Assembly: GCF_015461805.1 (NCBI RefSeq)
Contig: NZ_JACVZE010000001.1
Location: forward strand, 496,001 to 560,000
Source: Pseudomonas pisciculturae
GTDB taxonomy: Bacteria > Pseudomonadota > Gammaproteobacteria > Pseudomonadales > Pseudomonadaceae
Direction: 5' to 3'
Length of the DNA stretch: 64,000 nucleotides
Under the pieces are notes generated by a model that did not search any database, had not been told where the DNA came from, and saw only the letters and a program-made list of their open reading frames with translations. Every line of letters starts with the position of its first letter. The stretch's first letter is position 1. Of this stretch, positions 8,586 through 17,960 are shown piece by piece. A program made the translations under genes and the position numbers.

Positions 8586-10354
8586 TGATCACCAAGACCC
8601 GCCAGAAAGCCCGTCCGTTTGCCATTTCGCGTTGGAGCGTCCAGCGCAAGCTGGTGTTGGCGTTCTGGTTGGTCAGCGTGATTCCCACCATGATCGCGGC
8701 GGAGCTGGCGGCGACCACGCTGTCGCAGATCTTCGACAGCAACGTGCGCATCTGGCTGCAAGAGTCGACCAAGATCGTCAAGGACGAGATCGGTGACATC
8801 CTTCACGACAACGCGCGCATGGCTAAATTGTTCCTGCGCTACACCAGCCCGCCATCCAGCAAGACCGCCGCCAGGCACGACCGGCTCACCAGCGACATTG
8901 CCGATGCCACCGACATCGACGTGGTGGCGCTGATTCGCGTAAGCGATCACAAAACCGTGTTCAGCACGGCCTCCGACGATATCGTCAACCAGATCAGCCT
9001 CACCAGTAAGGCGGTGTTGCAGACCGTGCAGGTGGCGGGTGTGAGCACCGGCATCGTGGTCTCCACCTTCGAAACCACCCAGGATGGCGTGGATTACTTG
9101 CTGCTGGTGGCCACCTACCTGGACAGCAGTTTCCTCACCAGCGTGGCCGATGTGCACTCCCTCGACCTGCGCCTGTACCTGGCCAACCCTGACGGTTTCT
9201 CAGAAATTTTCTCGACCCAGCGCTTTGAGGATCACCCCTCGCGCATCCCTAAAAACATCGAAACCCTGATGCGCAGCACCAAGCAGCCCAGCGAGCAGTT
9301 CACCAATAACTACAGCGGGTTGTACTGGCCGATCTTCAGCGACGCCGGCGACCTGCAAGGCGTGATTTTCAGCGGCCTGCTGCGTCACACCAGCCTGGTG
9401 GGGTTGGTGAATCAGAGCAATTTGTTCGTGTTGATCTTCCTGGTCAGCTCGGCGCTGTCGCTGGCGGCCGGGGTGTTGGTGTCGCGGCGCTTGACCAAGC
9501 CGCTGCGGGATTTGTCCCAGGGCGTGAGCGCGGTGATTTCCGGCAATTACGCGCACCGCGTGCAGGTCAGCGGCGGCGACGAGCTGGCGCAGTTGAGCAG
9601 CACGTTCAACCACATGACCGAGCGCCTGGGGGAGTTGCATCACCTCGAAGCCCAGTTGCGCCGGCGTGACCGCCTGCATGCCCTGGGGGAAGTCGCCATG
9701 GGCCTGGCCCACGAGATCCGCAACCCGCTGGGCATCATCAAGACCGCCACGCAGTTGCTGCACCGCCGTGCTGACCTGGCGCAAACCGACAAGCGTCACC
9801 TGGAATACGTGATCAGCGAAGTCAGCCGCATCAACGAGTTGATCACCGAATTTCTAGATTTTGCCAAGCCCAACCCGCCGTTGCGGGTGTTGCTGCCGGC
9901 CCGTCCATTGGTGGATGAGCTCCTCGGCTTCTGCGCACCGGAGCTCGCCACTCACACCATCGATGCGGTGATTGATGACCAGGCGCCGGGCGCGATGATC
10001 TACGCCGATGCCAAGCAGCTCAAGCAGGCTTGCCTAAACCTGATCCTCAACGCCATTGACGCGATGCCCGAAGGCGGGCGCCTGACCTTGGGCATTCGCA
10101 GCGTGGATGACAACACCCTGATCAGCATCGCCGATACCGGCCAGGGCATCCCGGCCGAGATGATCGAACGCATCTTCACCCCGTTCGTCACCACCAAGGC
10201 TTCGGGTACGGGGTTGGGCCTGGCCAAAGTTTATTCAATCATGGAAAGTCACGACGGCCGCATCGAATGCACCAGCGAAAAAGATGCCGGTGCCACCTTC
10301 AGCCTGTACATTCCGGCGAGTGGCGAAGACGACGAGGACAGTCATGACGCATAA
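8585..10354 (+). CDS. membrane sensor histidine kinase
   Basis: 589 residues. TM1 spans about 22-45 and TM2 about 279-300, enclosing a ~230-residue periplasmic double-Cache-like sensor. HAMP follows (300-350), then HisKA with LAHEIRNPLG (phospho-His376) and HATPase with NLILNAIDAMPEGG, DTGQGIP and GTGLGLA. The N-box and G-boxes are intact. The Cache sensor suggests a small extracellular ligand such as an amine, amino or organic acid. It overlaps the response regulator by 11 bases and presumably phosphorylates it. Confidence 0.92.
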   Translation: MITKTRQKARPFAISRWSVQRKLVLAFWLVSVIPTMIAAELAATTLSQIFDSNVRIWLQESTKIVKDEIGDILHDNARMAKLFLRYTSPPSSKTAARHDRLTSDIADATDIDVVALIRVSDHKTVFSTASDDIVNQISLTSKAVLQTVQVAGVSTGIVVSTFETTQDGVDYLLLVATYLDSSFLTSVADVHSLDLRLYLANPDGFSEIFSTQRFEDHPSRIPKNIETLMRSTKQPSEQFTNNYSGLYWPIFSDAGDLQGVIFSGLLRHTSLVGLVNQSNLFVLIFLVSSALSLAAGVLVSRRLTKPLRDLSQGVSAVISGNYAHRVQVSGGDELAQLSSTFNHMTERLGELHHLEAQLRRRDRLHALGEVAMGLAHEIRNPLGIIKTATQLLHRRADLAQTDKRHLEYVISEVSRINELITEFLDFAKPNPPLRVLLPARPLVDELLGFCAPELATHTIDAVIDDQAPGAMIYADAKQLKQACLNLILNAIDAMPEGGRLTLGIRSVDDNTLISIADTGQGIPAEMIERIFTPFVTTKASGTGLGLAKVYSIMESHDGRIECTSEKDAGATFSLYIPASGEDDEDSHDA

Positions 10355-11741
10355 CATTCTGGTAGTCGACGACGAACCCAAACTCTGCGACCTGCTGGCT
10401 TCGGCCCTGGGCCAGAACAACGTCCAGGTGTTTATCGCCGGCAATGGCCTGCACGCCCTCAAAGTGCTGGAGCAGGAAGACATCGACCTGGTCATCAGCG
10501 ACTGGCGCATGCCCGGCATGGACGGGCCGGCGCTGCTGGCCGAGATCAAGGTGCGCTACCCCCAGGTGCCGGTGATCGTGATGACCGCCTACAGCACCGT
10601 GAAAAACGCCGTGCAGTCGATGCGCAACGGCGCCTACGACTACATCGCCAAACCGTTCGATATCGACGAGCTGGACATCACCGTGGCCAAGGCCCTGCAG
10701 TTTCGCGACATCCTGCGTGACAACGCCCGCCTGCGTGCCGAGCTGGATGAGCATGCGCAGTTCGACAGCCTGGTGGGCGACAGCCCGGCGTTTCGCAGCG
10801 TGCTGCAAGCGGTGGACTCGGTACGCGACAGCGCCGCCACCATCCTGCTCACCGGTGAGAGCGGCACTGGCAAGGAAATGGTCGCCCGTGCCATCCACAA
10901 GCACGGCAGCCGTGCCGACCAGCCTTTCGTGGCGGTGAACTGTGCGGCGATTCCCGAAGGGCTGCTTGAAAGCGAAATGTTCGGCCATCGCAAGGGCGCG
11001 TTTACCGGCGCGGTGGCGGACCGGGTAGGGCGCTTTCAGCAGGCAGACAAAGGCACATTGTTTCTGGATGAAGTGGGCGATATGCCCTTGGCGTTGCAGG
11101 CCAAGATCCTGCGGGCGTTGCAAGAGCGCGTAATCGAACCGGTGGGCGACCCCCGCGAACGCAAGGTGGATGTGCGGGTGATCGCTGCCACCAACAAGAA
11201 CTTGCTGGAGGCGGTGGCCAACAAGGAGTTTCGCGAAGACCTGTATTACCGCCTTAACGTGTTCCCGATCCCCTTGCCGGCCTTGCGCGAGCGCGTTGAA
11301 GACATCGCGCCGCTGGCTCGTCACTTCGCCCACACGCTGAGTGCCACTGCGGGTAAACGCATTACAGGGTTCAGTGCCGAGGCGTTGCAGGCGATGGCGG
11401 CGTATCACTGGCCGGGCAATATTCGCGAGCTGCAAAATTGTGTGGAGCGGGCGACGATTGTGGCGGCAACGCCGGTGATCGAGGATATCGATTTGCCGGG
11501 GTATCTGTTTGCGTCCAAGCCGAGCGAGGGCGGGGTGACGGCGATCCTCAGCGATGGGCCGGGCGTTCCCCAGGACCTGGATGCGGCGCTGGCGGAGGTG
11601 GAGAAGGCGTACATATTGGCGGCGTTGCAGGAGAGTAATGGGGTGCAGGCTGCCGCGGCGCAAAAGATCGGGATTTCCGAGAGGAGCTTCTGGTATCGCC
11701 TTAAGAAGCTGGGCATTCAAGTCGACAAAATAGTCCGCTGA
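10344..11741 (+). CDS. sigma54-dependent NtrC-type response regulator
   Basis: 465 residues: REC domain with Asp53 in VISDWRMPG, AAA+ domain with Walker A GESGTGKE, a canonical GAFTGA loop, Walker B GTLFLDEVGDM and the R-finger region, then a Fis-type helix-turn-helix (AAAQKIGISERSFWYRLKKLG). It needs RpoN, and a good sigma54 promoter lies before the first gene of this operon, so it most likely activates its own operon. Closest architecture is AtoC/NtrC; no specific pathway can be named. Confidence 0.93.
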   Translation: MTHNILVVDDEPKLCDLLASALGQNNVQVFIAGNGLHALKVLEQEDIDLVISDWRMPGMDGPALLAEIKVRYPQVPVIVMTAYSTVKNAVQSMRNGAYDYIAKPFDIDELDITVAKALQFRDILRDNARLRAELDEHAQFDSLVGDSPAFRSVLQAVDSVRDSAATILLTGESGTGKEMVARAIHKHGSRADQPFVAVNCAAIPEGLLESEMFGHRKGAFTGAVADRVGRFQQADKGTLFLDEVGDMPLALQAKILRALQERVIEPVGDPRERKVDVRVIAATNKNLLEAVANKEFREDLYYRLNVFPIPLPALRERVEDIAPLARHFAHTLSATAGKRITGFSAEALQAMAAYHWPGNIRELQNCVERATIVAATPVIEDIDLPGYLFASKPSEGGVTAILSDGPGVPQDLDAALAEVEKAYILAALQESNGVQAAAAQKIGISERSFWYRLKKLGIQVDKIVR

Positions 11742-11759
11742 CACAACTGAGATCAAAAT

Positions 11760-11846
11760 GTGGGAGGGGGCTTGCCCCCGATAGCGGTGTGTCAGCCACA
11801 AATAAGCTAGCTGACCCACTGCAATCGGGGGCAAGCCCCCTCCCAC
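11760..11846. repeat. REPIN (GTGGGAGGGGGCTTGC class)
   Basis: Inverted REP pair between the convergent activator gene and glpM. The arms read GTGGGAGGGGGCTTGCCCCC and its complement, around a spacer with AAGCTAGCT. Confidence 0.9.
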
Positions 11847-11863
11847 ATTTTTACCGAGTTGTG

Positions 11864-12202
11864 TCAGGAGTGCAGGCGTACCCAGATACTGACCAACACG
11901 GTAGCGGCTATCAGCCAGGCGACGGCCGCTACGGCCAGCGACGCCTCCAACCGCATTCGATCCACCATCACATACAACGTCGCCAAATACACAAAGTACG
12001 GAATGATTGACCACATCCCAAACAGGATGGTGGTCTTTAAGTCCTCCACCGAGCGGCCCTTGCCGACGATGTAGTGCGCGATCAGCGCAAACGTCGGAAA
12101 CAGCGGCACCAGGCCAGCGATGTAGTAATTCTTGGTCTTGGCCAGCGCCGCCAAAATCAGCACCACCGCCGCACCCAGGGCGGCCTTCAAGAAAAGATCC
12201 AT
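11864..12202 (-). CDS. glpM: GlpM family inner-membrane protein
   Basis: 112 residues, with four hydrophobic helices (about 1-20, 28-45, 58-78, 86-108), matching the GlpM family. In P. aeruginosa GlpM was described as an inner-membrane protein affecting alginate production and sits by glpD. Here it is separated from glpD by the aau/aat block and its start overlaps the aauR stop (TGATG), so it is probably co-transcribed with aauSR. Molecular function is unknown. Confidence 0.82.
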   Translation of the reverse strand: MDLFLKAALGAAVVLILAALAKTKNYYIAGLVPLFPTFALIAHYIVGKGRSVEDLKTTILFGMWSIIPYFVYLATLYVMVDRMRLEASLAVAAVAWLIAATVLVSIWVRLHS

Positions 12203-13548
12203 CAGTGACTCAACCCGTATTTTTTGACCTTGTCGAAAAGGGTGGTCTTGGCCATCCCCAGTTCCTGGCTGGCTTGGGTCAGGTTGCCGCCGCTGCGTTG
12301 CAGCGCGTCGTTAAGCAGGTTGCGCTCGAAGGCTTCCACTGCTTCGGTAAAGGCCAGGCCACCGCTGCCCGTGCCGGCGCCGCTTTTCTTGAAGGCGGGC
12401 AGGCCCAGGGCGAAGCGTTCGGCGACGTTGCGCAGTTCGCGCACGTTGCCGGGCCAGTCGTGGCTCATCAGGGTCGACAGGGTCTGGTTGTCCAACTCCG
12501 GCGCGGTGCGGTCGAAGCGCAGCGATGACTGCTGCAAAAAGTGTTCGAACAGTTGCAGGATGTCTTCGCGGCGTTCACGCAGGGGTGGCAGTTCCAAGGT
12601 GACCACGTTGAGGCGGTAGTAGAGGTCGCTGCGGAACTGGCTGGCGCGGCTCAGTTCGTCGAGGTCGGACTTGGTGGCGGCGATCACCCGGCAATCCACC
12701 GCCACGCTTTGGTTTGAACCCAGGCGTTCGAGGGTGCGCTCCTGCAATACCCGCAGCAACTTGATTTGCAGGTTGATCGGCATGCTCTCCACTTCGTCGA
12801 GAAACAGCGTGCCTTCGTGGGCGTGCTCGATCTTGCCGATGCGACGCTTGCCGGCACCCGTGAAGGCGTTGGCCTCGTGGCCGAAAATTTCGCTTTCGAA
12901 CAGGTTCTCTGGCAGGCCGCCGCAGTTCAGGGCAACAAATTGATGACTGTGGCGGCGGCTGAAATCATGCAGGCAACGGGCGACCAGTTCCTTGCCGGTG
13001 CCGGTCTCGCCTTCGATCAGCACGTTGGCCGAGGTGTCGGCGACGTTGGCGATTAGTTCGCGCAGGTTTTGCATGGCCGGCGAGCGGCCGATGATGCGGC
13101 CTTCCAGCGAGTCACGCTCGGCCAGTTGGCGGCGCAGCGACCAGACTTCCCGCGCCAGCCCGCGTTGTTCCAGGGCGCGGCGGGCCACGTCTACCAAGCG
13201 TTCAGGGGAGAACGGTTTCTCCATGAAGTCATAGGCGCCGTTGCGCATCGCGCCCACCGCCATCGAGATATCGCCGTGCCCGGTAATCAACACCACCGGC
13301 AGGCTTTTATCCAGGGCCTTGAGGCGGGTCAGCAGCTCCAGGCCATCGATGCCCGGCAGGCGGATGTCGCTGATGACAATGCCCGCGAAGTTCTCGCCGA
13401 CGCGCTGCAACGCCTCTTCGGCACTGCCCACGCCAACGCTGGGAATGTCTTCCAGGGCCAGGGCTTGCTGGCAGCCGAGCAATACATGGGGGTCGTCTTC
13501 GACAATCAGGACGGTGAGGTCGTTAGGGGCTGTAGCGTCAGTATTCAT
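12202..13548 (-). CDS. aauR: sigma54 response regulator AauR
   Basis: 448 residues: REC with Asp61 (ISDIRLPG), AAA+ with Walker A EGETGTGKE, and a C-terminal Fis-type HTH (NLTQASQELGMAKTTLFDKVKK). It resembles DctD, but its position beside aauS and the aatJQMP transporter identifies AauR, which in P. putida activates acidic amino-acid uptake with RpoN. The sigma54-contact loop reads N-A-F-T-G-A (residues 227-232) instead of GAFTGA. It overlaps aauS by four bases (ATGA). Confidence 0.88.
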   Translation of the reverse strand: MNTDATAPNDLTVLIVEDDPHVLLGCQQALALEDIPSVGVGSAEEALQRVGENFAGIVISDIRLPGIDGLELLTRLKALDKSLPVVLITGHGDISMAVGAMRNGAYDFMEKPFSPERLVDVARRALEQRGLAREVWSLRRQLAERDSLEGRIIGRSPAMQNLRELIANVADTSANVLIEGETGTGKELVARCLHDFSRRHSHQFVALNCGGLPENLFESEIFGHEANAFTGAGKRRIGKIEHAHEGTLFLDEVESMPINLQIKLLRVLQERTLERLGSNQSVAVDCRVIAATKSDLDELSRASQFRSDLYYRLNVVTLELPPLRERREDILQLFEHFLQQSSLRFDRTAPELDNQTLSTLMSHDWPGNVRELRNVAERFALGLPAFKKSGAGTGSGGLAFTEAVEAFERNLLNDALQRSGGNLTQASQELGMAKTTLFDKVKKYGLSH

Positions 13549-15446
13549 GTCGACTCAGCTTTTTGAGCGCCCGCCAACGGCAGGCTCAGGACAAAGGCAG
13601 TACCACCACTGGCCGGGTGTTCCACGGCGAGGTTGCCGCCGGTGGCGGCGGCGAGGCTGGCGGACAGGGTCAAGCCCAGGCCCAGGCCTTGCTCTCCGGG
13701 CTTGGTGGTGAAGAACGGTTCGAACAAATGTTTGCGTGCTTCGGGGTCGATGCCGTGGCCGTTGTCGCGCACCAGCAGGCGGTATTTGCCGTCGCTGCTG
13801 CTGCCTTCCAACCACAGCTCGGGGGCGGGTTGGGCCTGCATGGCGTCGACGGCATTACCGATCAGGTTGACCAGGATCTGCTCCAGGCGCGTCTGGTCGA
13901 TCTGCAATTGAGCGTGAGAAAAGTCGCGGTGCACGGTCAGCGGCAGGCTGTCCAAGCGTGCGCCAAGTACCTGGAATGCGGCATCCACCGCTTTGATCAG
14001 GCTGGCTTCACCTTGGTCGTCACCGCGACGGGCAAAGGAGCGCAGGCTGGCGGTGATGCGGCCCATGCGGTCGATCAGTTCGTTGATGGTGTGCAGGTTG
14101 GCGCTGGCAGTGTCCAGGGCGCCGCGCTCCAGGAAGCGCACGGTGTTGCCGGACAACGTGCGCAGCGCCGCCAGTGGCTGGTTCAATTCATGGGCGATGC
14201 TGGTGGACATTTGGCCGATGGCCGCCAGCTTACCGGCTTGTACCAGCTCATCCTGGGCGCGGCGCAGGGTCTCTTCGGCCTGGCGGCGTTCGCGGATCTG
14301 GCCCTTGAGCCGCTCGTTGCTGGCGCGCAGGTCGGCGGTGCGTTCGGCAATCCGACGTTCCAGCTGGCTGTTGGCTTCTTGCAGGGCTTCCCGTGCCGCC
14401 AGGCGTGTGGCGATAACCTTGCGCCGTTCGTTCCAGGCGATCAGCAAGAACGCCACCAGCCCGAAGGCAACGGCCACCAGAATGCCCTGGTTGATGGCTG
14501 CGCGGCGCAGGTCATTGAGGGGCGTCAGTAAGGTGAAATTCCACGGCGTGTCGTTGAGCGGGCGGGTTTGCGCCAGGTAGCTGACTTCGTGCTCGTCGTT
14601 GACCACTTCGCTGTTGGCAGGGAAGGTGAGTTTCTCGGCGCCTTCGTTGAGGCGTTCGCGGGCCAGGGGCTCCAGCTCGTTGAGCGTCGCCCAGTAATAT
14701 TGCAGGCTGTGGGCCAGGCGGTCTTTGGTGTCATCGCTCAGTGGGCGCACAGCCTTGAGGCGGCGGGCCGGGTCGCTGGACAGGATGATGATGCCGTTCT
14801 CATCGCTGACAAAGGCTTCGAGACGGGCGCGCTGCCAGCGTTCTTCAAGGGCTTCGAGGCGCACCTTGACCACGGCGACGCCGATGATCTTGCCGTGCTC
14901 TTCGAGGCCATGGGCCAGGTAATAGCCGGGCTCGCCGTTGGTGCTGCCGATACCGTAGAAACGGCCAGGCTGGCCACGCACGGCGTTCTGGAAATAGGCG
15001 CGGAAGGACAGGTCTTCACCCTGGTAACTGTCGGCATCGCGCCAGTTACTGGTGGCCAGCACGCGGCCGGTGGTGTCCATCACGTAAATAGCGCGGCTGC
15101 GGCTACGCCGGTTCAGGCCTTCGAGGTAGTCGTTGACGGACTTGCGGGTTTCCTGACTGGGGTTTGCCAGCAGCGTCGACACGCTGGACTCCAACTCCAG
15201 GAGGCTGGGCAGGTAGGTGTATTTGCTCAGTTCGCTTTCGACGGTACGGGCATGCAGCTCCAATTGGCGCTCGCCAGTGTCGCTGAGGGTGCGGATGCCA
15301 TAGTACTCACTGACCCAGAAGCCGATATAACCCAGGCCGATCATCAGGGCGACGATCAACGGCGGCAGGAACAGTTGGCGAATCAGACGAGGCTTCACGG
15401 CAAGTGATGGCGGCGCGGCGCGAAATTGGTTGGGGTCGCATTTCAT
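13545..15446 (-). CDS. aauS: sensor histidine kinase AauS
   Basis: 633 residues from the ATG at 15446 (a GTG one codon earlier is possible). TM1 about 25-45, periplasmic Cache-type sensor to ~300, TM2 about 315-335, a coiled coil (LERRIAERTADLRASNERLKG), HisKA with SIAHELNQPLAALR and HATPase with NLIGNAVDAM and GLGLGLTLS. The HELNQPL form is that of DctB-like kinases. In P. putida AauS senses acidic amino acids and, with AauR, controls aatJQMP and glutaminase/asparaginase genes. Confidence 0.88.
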   Translation of the reverse strand: MKCDPNQFRAAPPSLAVKPRLIRQLFLPPLIVALMIGLGYIGFWVSEYYGIRTLSDTGERQLELHARTVESELSKYTYLPSLLELESSVSTLLANPSQETRKSVNDYLEGLNRRSRSRAIYVMDTTGRVLATSNWRDADSYQGEDLSFRAYFQNAVRGQPGRFYGIGSTNGEPGYYLAHGLEEHGKIIGVAVVKVRLEALEERWQRARLEAFVSDENGIIILSSDPARRLKAVRPLSDDTKDRLAHSLQYYWATLNELEPLARERLNEGAEKLTFPANSEVVNDEHEVSYLAQTRPLNDTPWNFTLLTPLNDLRRAAINQGILVAVAFGLVAFLLIAWNERRKVIATRLAAREALQEANSQLERRIAERTADLRASNERLKGQIRERRQAEETLRRAQDELVQAGKLAAIGQMSTSIAHELNQPLAALRTLSGNTVRFLERGALDTASANLHTINELIDRMGRITASLRSFARRGDDQGEASLIKAVDAAFQVLGARLDSLPLTVHRDFSHAQLQIDQTRLEQILVNLIGNAVDAMQAQPAPELWLEGSSSDGKYRLLVRDNGHGIDPEARKHLFEPFFTTKPGEQGLGLGLTLSASLAAATGGNLAVEHPASGGTAFVLSLPLAGAQKAEST

Positions 15447-15494
15447 CACAGATGCCTTGGGTCAACCAGAGCTTGCCAGCCTGCGCGATCCAGT

Positions 15495-15582
15495 GTGGGA
15501 GGGGGCTTGCCCCCGATAGCAGTGTGTCAGTTGATAAATCAGGTGACTGATCCACCGCCATCGGGGGCAAGCCCCCTCCCAC
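15495..15582. repeat. REPIN (GTGGGAGGGGGCTTGC class)
   Basis: Inverted REP pair between aauS and aatP, both transcribed leftward. It may separate or stabilise the two transcripts; no other feature lies in this gap. Confidence 0.9.
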
Positions 15583-15618
15583 ATGGACCCTGTTTCTGCA
15601 GGAGGAGCTGTGTAGGGC

Positions 15619-16353
15619 TTAGTGCTGCAGGATTTTCTCAAGGAAGTGCTGCGCGCGTTCGGAGCGGGCGCTGATGTCGCCGAAAAACTCTTCTTTCGGG
15701 CAGTCTTCGATGATCTTGCCGGCGTCCATGAAGATCACGCGGTCAGCCACTTTGCGGGCAAAGCCCATTTCGTGGGTTACGCACATCATGGTCATGCCTT
15801 CCTGGGCCAGTTGCACCATCACGTCGAGCACTTCGTTGACCATTTCCGGGTCAAGGGCCGAGGTCGGTTCGTCGAACAGCATGACGATCGGGTCCATCGC
15901 CAGGGCGCGAGCAATCGCCACACGCTGTTGCTGGCCGCCGGACAGTTGGCCCGGGTGCTTGTGGGCGTGAGCCGACAGGCCGACGCGCTCCAGCAGTTGC
16001 AGGCCTTTCTTGGTGGCTTCTTCCTTACTGCGGCCCAGGACCTTGATCTGCGCAATGGTCAGGTTTTCGGTGATGGTCAGGTGCGGGAACAGCTCGAAGT
16101 GCTGGAACACCATGCCCACGCGCGAGCGCAGTTTCGGCAGGTTGGTTTTCGGGTCGGCGATGGAGGTGCCGTCGACCACGATGTCGCCCTTCTGGAACGG
16201 TTCCAGTGCGTTGACGCACTTGATCAGGGTGGACTTGCCCGAGCCGGACGGCCCGCACACCACGATCACTTCGCCTTTTTTGACATCAGTGCTGCAATCG
16301 GTCAGCACCTGGAAGTCGCCATACCACTTGTTGATGTTCTTGATAGAGATCAT
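15619..16353 (-). CDS. aatP: glutamate/aspartate ABC transporter ATPase
   Basis: 244 residues, complete ABC ATPase: Walker [11 protein letters not shown]-loop [10 protein letters not shown], signature LSGGQQQR, Walker B VMLFDEP, and switch His in CVTHEMG. The sequence is of the polar amino-acid (GltL/GlnQ) type. It is the last gene of aatJQMP (gltIJKL order), start overlapping the aatM stop (ATGA). It powers uptake of acidic amino acids. Confidence 0.93.
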   Translation of the reverse strand: MISIKNINKWYGDFQVLTDCSTDVKKGEVIVVCGPSGSGKSTLIKCVNALEPFQKGDIVVDGTSIADPKTNLPKLRSRVGMVFQHFELFPHLTITENLTIAQIKVLGRSKEEATKKGLQLLERVGLSAHAHKHPGQLSGGQQQRVAIARALAMDPIVMLFDEPTSALDPEMVNEVLDVMVQLAQEGMTMMCVTHEMGFARKVADRVIFMDAGKIIEDCPKEEFFGDISARSERAQHFLEKILQH

Positions 16354-17021
16354 ACGGCAAACCTTTTTTGCAGACGCTTGACCAGCAGCGAGGCGGAAAA
16401 GCTGATGATGAAGTAGACGACACCGGCGAAGATCAGGAACTCGTTGGAGCGGCCGATGATGTCGCCGTTGGAGCGTGCGGAGTTGAGGAAGTCCACCAGG
16501 CCCACGGTGTAGACCAGCGAGGTGTCCTGGAACAGGATGATCGACTGTTGCAGCAGCAACGGGGTCATCTTGCGGAACGCCTGGGGCAGAATGATCAGGC
16601 GCATGGTCTGGCCATACGTCATGCCCATCGCTTGCGCTGCGCCCATCTGGCCCTTGGGGATCGACTGCACGCCGGCCCGTACGATTTCACAGAAGTACGC
16701 GGCTTCGAACATCATGAAGGCCACGACGCAGGAAGTGAACGCGCCAATCGGCGTGTCTTCGCCGGTGATCCAGCGCAATACGAACGGCACCGCCAGGTAG
16801 AACCAGGTGATCACCAGCAGAAGCGGGATCGAGCGGAAGTAGTTCACATAGGCGCCAGCCACACGCGACAGCAGTTTGCTGGACGACAAGCGCATCAGCG
16901 CGAGCACGGTGCCCAACGCGATGCCGCCAACCACACCCATGACCATCAACTGCAAGGTCATGACCATGCCGTTCCACAGGCCCGGGATAGCGGGGATGAT
17001 GCCGCTGAAGTCGAGTTCCAT
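16350..17021 (-). CDS. aatM: glutamate/aspartate ABC transporter permease
   Basis: 223 residues with about five membrane helices and the amino-acid permease EAA loop ([22 protein letters not shown] near 113). GltK/AatM type. It overlaps aatQ by a single base and aatP by four, so the subunits are translationally coupled. It forms the membrane channel together with AatQ. Confidence 0.92.
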   Translation of the reverse strand: MELDFSGIIPAIPGLWNGMVMTLQLMVMGVVGGIALGTVLALMRLSSSKLLSRVAGAYVNYFRSIPLLLVITWFYLAVPFVLRWITGEDTPIGAFTSCVVAFMMFEAAYFCEIVRAGVQSIPKGQMGAAQAMGMTYGQTMRLIILPQAFRKMTPLLLQQSIILFQDTSLVYTVGLVDFLNSARSNGDIIGRSNEFLIFAGVVYFIISFSASLLVKRLQKRFAV

Positions 17022-17767
17022 TATTTACCCCCCACGGAGATCAGGCCAGGCACCGCGACTTTCTTCTCGACCAGGCGCATGAGCAACATCAGGCTCATGT
17101 TCAGGGTGAAGTAGATCAGCGTGGCCAGGGTGAAGGCTTCAAACAGGTTGGCCGAAAATTCGGCGGTCTGCTTGGTTTGCGCCAGCAGTTCCATCAAGCC
17201 GATCAAGGACGCCACGGAGGAGTTCTTGAAGACGTTGAGAAACTCAGAGGTAAGCGGCGGAATGATGATGCGGTAGGCCTGGGGCAGCAGCACGTTCCAG
17301 TAGATCTGCGGCAGCTTGAAGCCCATGGCGCGCGCGGCAGACTCTTGGCCACGCGGTAGCGCCTGGATGCCGGTACGCACTTGCTCACACACGCGGGCGG
17401 CGGTGAACAGGCCCAGGCACACGACGACGCTCAGGTAGGCCGAGGTGGTCGGGTTAAGGTCTTGTTTGTACCAGTCCTGCAGGTTTTGCGGCAGCAGGTC
17501 GGGAATCAGGAAGTACCAGATGAACAGCTGCACCAGCAGCGGCACGTTACGAAACAGTTCCACGTAGCAGGTCGCAATGCCCGATACGAGGCGGTTTGGC
17601 ACGGTGCGCATGACCCCCAGAACGGAGCCAAGCAACAAGGCGATGATCCATGCCACGACAGCGATGGCGATGGTCCAGCCCAAACCGGCGATGTACCAGT
17701 CGAGATAGGTCTCGCTGCCCACGCCAGTGGACTTGAAGAACACGCCCCAGTCCCAGTTGTAATTCAT
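17021..17767 (-). CDS. aatQ: glutamate/aspartate ABC transporter permease
   Basis: 248 residues, GltJ/AatQ type, with helices from residue 30 on, an EAA loop (EQVRTGIQALPRGQESAARAMG) and a long periplasmic segment between helices 2 and 3. It lies 193 bases downstream of aatJ, the gap holding a strong hairpin at 17919, so the membrane and ATPase subunits are probably made at a lower level than the binding protein. Confidence 0.92.
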   Translation of the reverse strand: MNYNWDWGVFFKSTGVGSETYLDWYIAGLGWTIAIAVVAWIIALLLGSVLGVMRTVPNRLVSGIATCYVELFRNVPLLVQLFIWYFLIPDLLPQNLQDWYKQDLNPTTSAYLSVVVCLGLFTAARVCEQVRTGIQALPRGQESAARAMGFKLPQIYWNVLLPQAYRIIIPPLTSEFLNVFKNSSVASLIGLMELLAQTKQTAEFSANLFEAFTLATLIYFTLNMSLMLLMRLVEKKVAVPGLISVGGK

Positions 17768-17918
17768 TAGGGTCTCCCCTCAAATCGATCGATGTACAAG
17801 CACCCGCTTGGGGAAAATCCATTCCCACCCGGCGATGAACGCCAGGCACACGCGATCGGCTCGGAAACCGCCAGGTCGAGTGTTCCAATGTACAGCCAGC
17901 AGGTAGTAACAGACGCCT

Positions 17919-17944
17919 GGGGGAGGGTTGGCTCCCCCAGGAGG
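17919..17944 (-). promoter_or_regulatory. intercistronic hairpin between aatJ and aatQ
   Basis: CCTGGGGGAG-GGTTGG-CTCCCCCAGG, a perfect 10-bp GC-rich stem with a six-base loop, begins 17 bases after the aatJ stop. On the transcript strand no U-run follows, so it is more likely a 3'-stabilising or processing hairpin than a full terminator. It would make the binding protein transcript more abundant than aatQMP. Confidence 0.65.
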
Positions 17945-17960
17945 TAAGGTTAGATCAGTG

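Noticed and set aside
12202..13548. DctD, the dicarboxylate regulator, for the sigma54 activator beside glpM
   Set aside because: Family similarity is to DctD, but the kinase partner, the aatJQMP neighbours and TTCGG-N4-CCGAA sites identify AauR.
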